39,971 bases of DNA from the NCBI GenBank assembly GCA_004124475.1, contig SCKK01000031.1, positions 1-39,971 on the forward strand, read 5' to 3'. The position numbers were made by a program, and so were the translations under genes. The notes beneath the pieces were generated by a model, which worked only from the letters and a program-made list of their open reading frames with translations, was not told where the DNA came from and did not search any database. This DNA comes from Fidelibacterota bacterium (GTDB lineage: Bacteria; Fidelibacterota; Marinisomatia; Marinisomatales; SCKK01). Numbering within the stretch: the stretch's first letter is position 1; the number at the start of each line of letters is the position of its first letter. This document shows, in pieces, positions 35,337 through 39,971 of the stretch.

Positions 35337-38300
35337 ATGCAAGGAATGATAATTACTGAGAATCAATTAGATAATTGGGTGCGCGGAAATGCTGAGAAAG
35401 CCCAGGGAGTGATTGTTGAACTTATTTATAGATTAGTTGCAACATCATCTCCAAAACCAAAAGACCGACGTTTTTCGCTTGCTGATAGTGTTGGTCAACC
35501 TGGACCTGATGGATTTTTGCATACTGATGTTCATTATAATCCATATATCCCTGAAGGAAAATCATATTGGGAGATTGGAACCGGGATTAAACCCCAAGAA
35601 AAAGCAACAAAAGACTATACGGAATTGACTCAAGGAACACCATCTGATGAACGTCAAGAGTCAACGTTTATCTTTGTGACTCCAATTTCAGGAAGAAGAG
35701 GCTGGCCATATACATGGAAAGAAGAAGCCCAAATAAAATGGTTGGAAAATCACAGAAAGCTAAACGATTGGAGTGATGTTCGTATTATTGATTGCACGAA
35801 GTTAATTGCCTGGATAGGCGAATTTCCAACCGTTGAGAAATGGCTTTTGAAAATAATGGGGCTTCCATCTCAAGATTTCGAAACTCCTGAACAACGTTGG
35901 TTGGACTTGAAGTCAATTGGAGAGCCACCTCCACTAATTCCAGAAATATTTACTACATGTCGTGATGAGGCATGTAAAAAGCTCAAAGAAGTACTTGATG
36001 GAGATACAAATCGGCTAAAGATAGATACTAAGTATCCTGATCAAATGGCTGATTTTGTTTCAGCTTATGTTGAATCGTTAGTTTCTGATACAAAGATGGA
36101 AATATTTGGACGAAGTTTAATTTTATCAAATTTAGACGCATGGAAGGCAATTGTAACATTTAAAGGACGTCATATATTAATAGCTGACTTTCTTTTCAAT
36201 GATGCTGATTCGGCAGGTATTAGGCTACTTGAAAGAGCCAAAAAAGCTGGACATGCCGTTGTTTATAGTGGGATGCCAGGAGGTATACCTGAATTGAACA
36301 GAGTTACTATTCCAAATCCAAATAGATCGAATATTAGAGATCTTTTGACAAAGGCTGGTTATTCCGAGGAGCGATCGCGTAATCTTGCACAAAAAAGTGA
36401 TGGCAACCTTAGTGTTTTACTAAGATGCATCCAAAACCTTTCATTGACACCTGAATGGGCTTCTGGGACTGAATCTGCGGAAATTATAATAGCAGAATTA
36501 CTTGGAGGGTGGGATGAAAGCTATCCTGCAGATATAGAAAGTGTAGAGAAATTATCAAAAAAAGCATACGGGGAGTGGATAGGTAATATAAGGGCAATTG
36601 CCTCTCGTCCTGGCACTCCCCTGAATCACTATGGCGGTAAATGGAGAATGGCTGCGCGATTTGAGGGGTGGTATTCACTTGGTACCCGAGTTTTTGATGA
36701 ACATTTAGATTTAATAAAAGAGATCTGTATCAATGTATTAAGTGAACGTGATCCACAATTTGATTTGCCTCCTGATGAGAGATATATGGCCAGTATTCAT
36801 AATAAAGTGCTAAAACATTCCTCTCTGCTTCGAAAAGGCCTTGTAGAAGCTTTGGCTCTAATGGGTAGCAGACCAGATGCGATCACATCATGTACGATTG
36901 GAAAGTCTGAAGCGATAGCAAACTTGATTGTTCGGGAGATATTGAGTACAAAAGACTGGATTCAATGGGCGAGTCTTAATGATCTTTTACCATTGTTAGC
37001 TGAGGCTTCCCCCGAAGAATTTCTGAATGCAGTTGAATCAGCAATGATTGCTAATCCTTGTCCGTTCATTAATATTTTTAAGCAAGAAACTGCTGGTATC
37101 ACCGGACGAAATTATCTAACTGGTCTACTATGGGCATTAGAAACATTAGCTTGGGATCCAAGCTATCTCACTCGTGTTATTGTTCTACTCGGAGAGATTG
37201 GTACAATTGATCCGGGTGGAGGATGGGGTAACAGAGCAGAAAATTCTCTTAGCACAATACTATTACCCTGGATGCCACAAACTTGTGCTCCCATACCAAA
37301 TAGAGTGACTGCTATTAAAACATTATTGACAGAAGTTCCCGATATTGGGTGGAAAACACTTTTATCACTACTACCACAATCCCAGTCTGTATCGTCAGGC
37401 TCGCGAAAACCTGTGTGGAGAAAATTGATTCCTGAAAATCATAAAAGTGGAGTAACACGTGGTGAATATTGGGAGCAAGTTTCGATTTATTCAGAGATTG
37501 CCATCAATAAAGCAAAGGAAGATTTCTCAAAAATTGTAGAGTTATTAGAAAAATTAGCGCATTTACCACCACCAAGACGAACTCAACTTCTTGATTATCT
37601 TCGTTCAAACGAAGTTGCCGATCTTCCACAGGATGATAAGCTGGTAATTTGGATGAAACTAATGGATATTATTACAGAACATCGAAAGTATGCTGATGCA
37701 GATTGGGCTTTACCACAATCAGAGGTCGATATCATTGCCAAGTTAGCAGATGCTTTAACACCAGATACACCGAATTACAAGCATCGAAGATTATTTAGTG
37801 AGCGTGATTTTGATCTATATTCCGAAAAAGGCAATTATCAGGAACAGCGCGAAGAATTATATAGCCGACGGAAAATTGCGATTAGTGATGTTTTCTTAAT
37901 TGGTGGTCTTGAAGCTGTGTTAGAATTCATAAAAAATATAGAATCACAATGGCATGCAGGCACCGCTTTTGGAGCAACTGCAACGTCTGAAACTGAAAGA
38001 ATGATTCTTCCAGAGTTAATTAATACAATAGAGGATACAGTAAAAAGATTTATTGAAGGGTTTATTTGGGGGAGATTTCAAAAAAATGAATGGCAATGGT
38101 TTGATAGCCTTGAAACCTCTGATTGGGAACCAAAACAAAAAGGTATGATTTTATCCAATCTTCCATTCACTCCTGCTACTTGGGAGCGTGTATCGAAAAT
38201 GTTACCAGAGGATGAATCACCATACTGGTCGATGACACGTGTGAATCCATATGATACAGAAATGGGACTGGATGTAGCAATAAATAGTTTGCTTAACCAT

Positions 38301-39149
38301 GATCGACCATACTCTGCAATTAAATGTATTACAAAGTTAATTCATGGAAAATTACCATTAAATACACAACAAGCTATACGAGCATTACAAGCGGCACTAA
38401 ATACACAAGAAAATCCCCTTTATGCTGATGGGCATGATGTTATTGAGATCATTAAAGTCTTGCAGGATAATCCGGATCCTATATCCAACAATCTCACTCA
38501 GATTGAATGGTCATATCTTCGACTTCTTGATGGACTTTCAGGAGCAAGACCAATATTATTGGAAAAGCAGATCTCGGAAGATCCAAATCTGTTTTGTGAA
38601 ATCATTCAAGCTGTATACGTGTCGAAAAAGGAAAAAATGTCTAAAAAGGACTTAACTAAACAACAAAAGAATATCGCTGAGAATGCCTATCATTTATTAA
38701 GAAATTGGCAGATACTACCAGGTAGCAAAGAGGATGGGACTATTGACGGTCAGAAATTGAATCACTGGTTTAAAGAAGTAAAAAAAACTTGCATAAAAAC
38801 TGGGCATTGGGAAATTGCACAAATTCACATTGGTAAAGTTCTTATTCATGCTCCACTTGATTCAGATGGTTTTTGGATCAATCATGCAGTGGCGAAGGTG
38901 TTGAATTTTAAAGAGGCTGAGGACTTACGAGATGGCTTTACTACTGAATTATTTAATTCAAGGGGGGTCTATTTTGGTTCTGGTGCTAAAGAAGAAAGTA
39001 AGTTAGCAAACAAATACTTGAAACAAGCTAATGATGCCGATTCTCAAGGATACGTTCGTTTAGCTACTGCATTAAGAAAACTATCAAGGACATATGAGAG
39101 AGATGCCGAAAGACATTCGTCAAGAGATCCTTTCGATGAGTTATATTAA
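35337..39149 (+). CDS. Large orphan protein with PD-(D/E)XK-like N-terminus, putative defence gene
   Basis: 1270 residues; the family is not recognised with certainty. The N-terminal part (about 1-175) has PGPDG (Asp 58), SYWEIGTG (Glu 79), QEKATKDY (Lys 89), TFIFVTP, WSDVRIIDCTKLIAWI and FPTVEKWL, the order seen in restriction-like nucleases fused to STAND-type proteins. Next comes a domain (about 205-370) with the layout of a STAND ATPase: RSLILSNLDAWKAIV, GRHILIADFL, GHAVVYSGMPGG, then a helical LLTKAGYSEERSRNLAQKSD segment. No GxxxxGK[ST] P-loop is present. The remaining 900 residues are a helical repeat-like sensor region. The start is ATG 35337 after AAAGGA. It is a lone gene beside a tRNA fragment and IS debris. 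Role inferred: abortive-infection style sensing and DNA cleavage. Confidence 0.6.
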   Translation: MQGMIITENQLDNWVRGNAEKAQGVIVELIYRLVATSSPKPKDRRFSLADSVGQPGPDGFLHTDVHYNPYIPEGKSYWEIGTGIKPQEKATKDYTELTQGTPSDERQESTFIFVTPISGRRGWPYTWKEEAQIKWLENHRKLNDWSDVRIIDCTKLIAWIGEFPTVEKWLLKIMGLPSQDFETPEQRWLDLKSIGEPPPLIPEIFTTCRDEACKKLKEVLDGDTNRLKIDTKYPDQMADFVSAYVESLVSDTKMEIFGRSLILSNLDAWKAIVTFKGRHILIADFLFNDADSAGIRLLERAKKAGHAVVYSGMPGGIPELNRVTIPNPNRSNIRDLLTKAGYSEERSRNLAQKSDGNLSVLLRCIQNLSLTPEWASGTESAEIIIAELLGGWDESYPADIESVEKLSKKAYGEWIGNIRAIASRPGTPLNHYGGKWRMAARFEGWYSLGTRVFDEHLDLIKEICINVLSERDPQFDLPPDERYMASIHNKVLKHSSLLRKGLVEALALMGSRPDAITSCTIGKSEAIANLIVREILSTKDWIQWASLNDLLPLLAEASPEEFLNAVESAMIANPCPFINIFKQETAGITGRNYLTGLLWALETLAWDPSYLTRVIVLLGEIGTIDPGGGWGNRAENSLSTILLPWMPQTCAPIPNRVTAIKTLLTEVPDIGWKTLLSLLPQSQSVSSGSRKPVWRKLIPENHKSGVTRGEYWEQVSIYSEIAINKAKEDFSKIVELLEKLAHLPPPRRTQLLDYLRSNEVADLPQDDKLVIWMKLMDIITEHRKYADADWALPQSEVDIIAKLADALTPDTPNYKHRRLFSERDFDLYSEKGNYQEQREELYSRRKIAISDVFLIGGLEAVLEFIKNIESQWHAGTAFGATATSETERMILPELINTIEDTVKRFIEGFIWGRFQKNEWQWFDSLETSDWEPKQKGMILSNLPFTPATWERVSKMLPEDESPYWSMTRVNPYDTEMGLDVAINSLLNHDRPYSAIKCITKLIHGKLPLNTQQAIRALQAALNTQENPLYADGHDVIEIIKVLQDNPDPISNNLTQIEWSYLRLLDGLSGARPILLEKQISEDPNLFCEIIQAVYVSKKEKMSKKDLTKQQKNIAENAYHLLRNWQILPGSKEDGTIDGQKLNHWFKEVKKTCIKTGHWEIAQIHIGKVLIHAPLDSDGFWINHAVAKVLNFKEAEDLRDGFTTELFNSRGVYFGSGAKEESKLANKYLKQANDADSQGYVRLATALRKLSRTYERDAERHSSRDPFDELY

Positions 39150-39390
39150 TGATATCGAACTAAATTATGCACTGTCCAAACTATGGGGTCCATTTCTGGA
39201 TTTCATAAAAACTCTTGAATAAAATAAACCACATCTACATAAAATGTAAGTATAAACACAATACAAAATTGTAAATGATACGATTAGTGAGTAATTTTTG
39301 TTGAATTAGAATAAGGTTGTAAATTTCGATGAAAAGCTACGAAAAATTTATTAGAGAGAAACTGGTTGGTTCCATATCACTCGTAGATTG
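39150..39390. other. AT-rich gap
   Basis: AT-rich DNA between the orphan gene and the broken transferase gene. I see no terminator with a T-run, no RNA gene and no repeat. Confidence 0.3.
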
Positions 39391-39855
39391 ATGACAGAGA
39401 TTAGGCAAAAAGCTGAATTCACGAAGGAAACAAATCTTCAAGGAGAATTTGTTCGCCAGCAGAGCATATTTCGTCAAGGGGTGACGGCAGATGGTAGCTC
39501 TGATTTCCAAGCACAGTCTGACAGGTATCATTTGTATATTTCATTAGCTTGTCCTTGGGCTCACCGAGCAAATATATTTCGTAAATTAAAAAAACTCGAG
39601 AATGTCATTTCCCTATCCATTGTTGATCCTATCAGGGATAATCAAGGCTGGAGGTTTACTGATAACCCTGGATGTATACCGGATTTCCCCAACGGTTTTA
39701 AATTTCTAGAAGAAGCTTATGAAATGACTGACCCATCTTTTAATGGAAGAGTAACAGTCCCGGTGCTTTGGGATAAAGAAAAAAAAATGATCGTCAATAA
39801 TGAATCTTCTGACATTATTCGCATGCTGGATTCAAGTAGTAAGTGCAACATTTGA
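39391..39855 (+). pseudogene. Glutathionyl-hydroquinone reductase-like gene, cut by an IS30 element
   Basis: About 154 residues equal the N-terminal half of the omega-class GST-like reductases (YqjG/PcpF type, normally over 300 residues). GEFVRQQSIFRQGVTADGSS, then YHLYISLACPWAHRANIFRK contains the catalytic Cys. PVLWDKEKKMIVNNESSDII is the glutathione-binding ESS motif. The frame then ends SSSKCNI at 39855 exactly where an IS30-family transposase end begins on the other strand. The C-terminal helical domain is missing, so the product is probably inactive. The ATG at 39391 is preferred over the TTG at 39388. Confidence 0.8.
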
Positions 39856-39971
39856 AAGTTCCCCGAAAAATACCTGATTGGGGGTTTTGAACCCAAGACA
39901 TTTTCTCGGACGGTTATTTAGCTTTTTAATAACTCTGATTATTTCATCATCTGTGATGGTTCTAAAGTCTC
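39832..39971 (-). CDS. IS30-family transposase, C-terminal part (runs off the window)
   Basis: The minus strand reads DFRTITDDEIIRVIKKLNNR, PRKCLGFKTPNQVFFGE, LSNVALTT, then stops at 39832. NNRPRKxLGFKTPxxVF is the ending of IS30-family DDE transposases (integrase core). The upstream part lies beyond the right edge. Its last codons overlap the 3' end of the reductase fragment, which places the insertion junction near 39836-39840. Confidence 0.8.
   Translation of the reverse strand, partial: DFRTITDDEIIRVIKKLNNRPRKCLGFKTPNQVFFGELSNVALTT

Noticed and set aside
35337-39149. Classic restriction-modification or known Avs (AVAST) defence gene
   Set aside because: No methyltransferase or specificity subunit is nearby, and there is no P-loop as expected for Avs STAND proteins, so I left the family open.

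Overview
The window is a bacterial chromosome segment with AT-rich, weakly Shine-Dalgarno-dependent genes. A cell-surface protein near the left edge ends in a YPNPFNP...MVLLR tail, the FlgD-like/T9SS-type C-terminal sorting domain common in the FCB group. Together with a B12-dependent ribonucleotide reductase and the CsgG-TPR and PEP-binding proteins, this suggests Candidatus Neomarinimicrobiota (SAR406) or a close FCB relative. That assignment is inference; no rRNA gene is present.

Layout. 1-4660 is an accessory patch: a frameshifted cadherin-like surface protein, a Phd/YoeB-type toxin-antitoxin pair split by a 300-bp gap, and a PIN-toxin cassette. The two toxin loci are separated and bounded by three copies of the 3' end of the sorting-tail gene. 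4668-12430 is a housekeeping block: miaA, then pyrR-pyrB-pyrC behind what looks like a PyrR-controlled attenuator, then rplM-rpsI-rpsB-tsf-pyrH-frr. A shared terminator separates this from the convergent nrdJ (12528-15005). tRNA-Gly(CCC), der, a YigZ-family gene and tRNA-fMet follow. Right after tRNA-fMet lies a decayed tyrosine recombinase and about 0.9 kb of apparently degenerate DNA ending at a cold-shock gene. 18948-24531 carries an outer-membrane barrel candidate, rsmE, a HIT hydrolase and smc.

An IS110-family element with an in-frame stop sits 34 bp after smc. A large inverted repeat covers its ribosome-binding site, and a long structured non-coding tail follows it (bridge-RNA candidate). 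Then come a TPR-CsgG protein, a two-REC-domain PEP/pyruvate-binding protein that lacks the phosphohistidine domain, and gdhA. From 33.1 kb the sequence is accessory again: integrase debris, a MerR regulator, tRNA-Pro(GGG), the 3' half of a tRNA-Arg(TCT) (attachment-site-like), and a 1270-residue orphan protein. That protein has a PD-(D/E)XK-like N-terminus and a STAND-like architecture without a visible Walker A motif, and it is the best candidate here for an undescribed defence system. The window ends in a glutathionyl-hydroquinone-reductase-like gene broken by an IS30-family insertion.

Small GC-rich palindromes of the TCCCGA...TCGGGA and ACCTGTCC...GGACAGGT type are scattered through the intergenic gaps. 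All functional assignments are read from sequence motifs; no database search was run.
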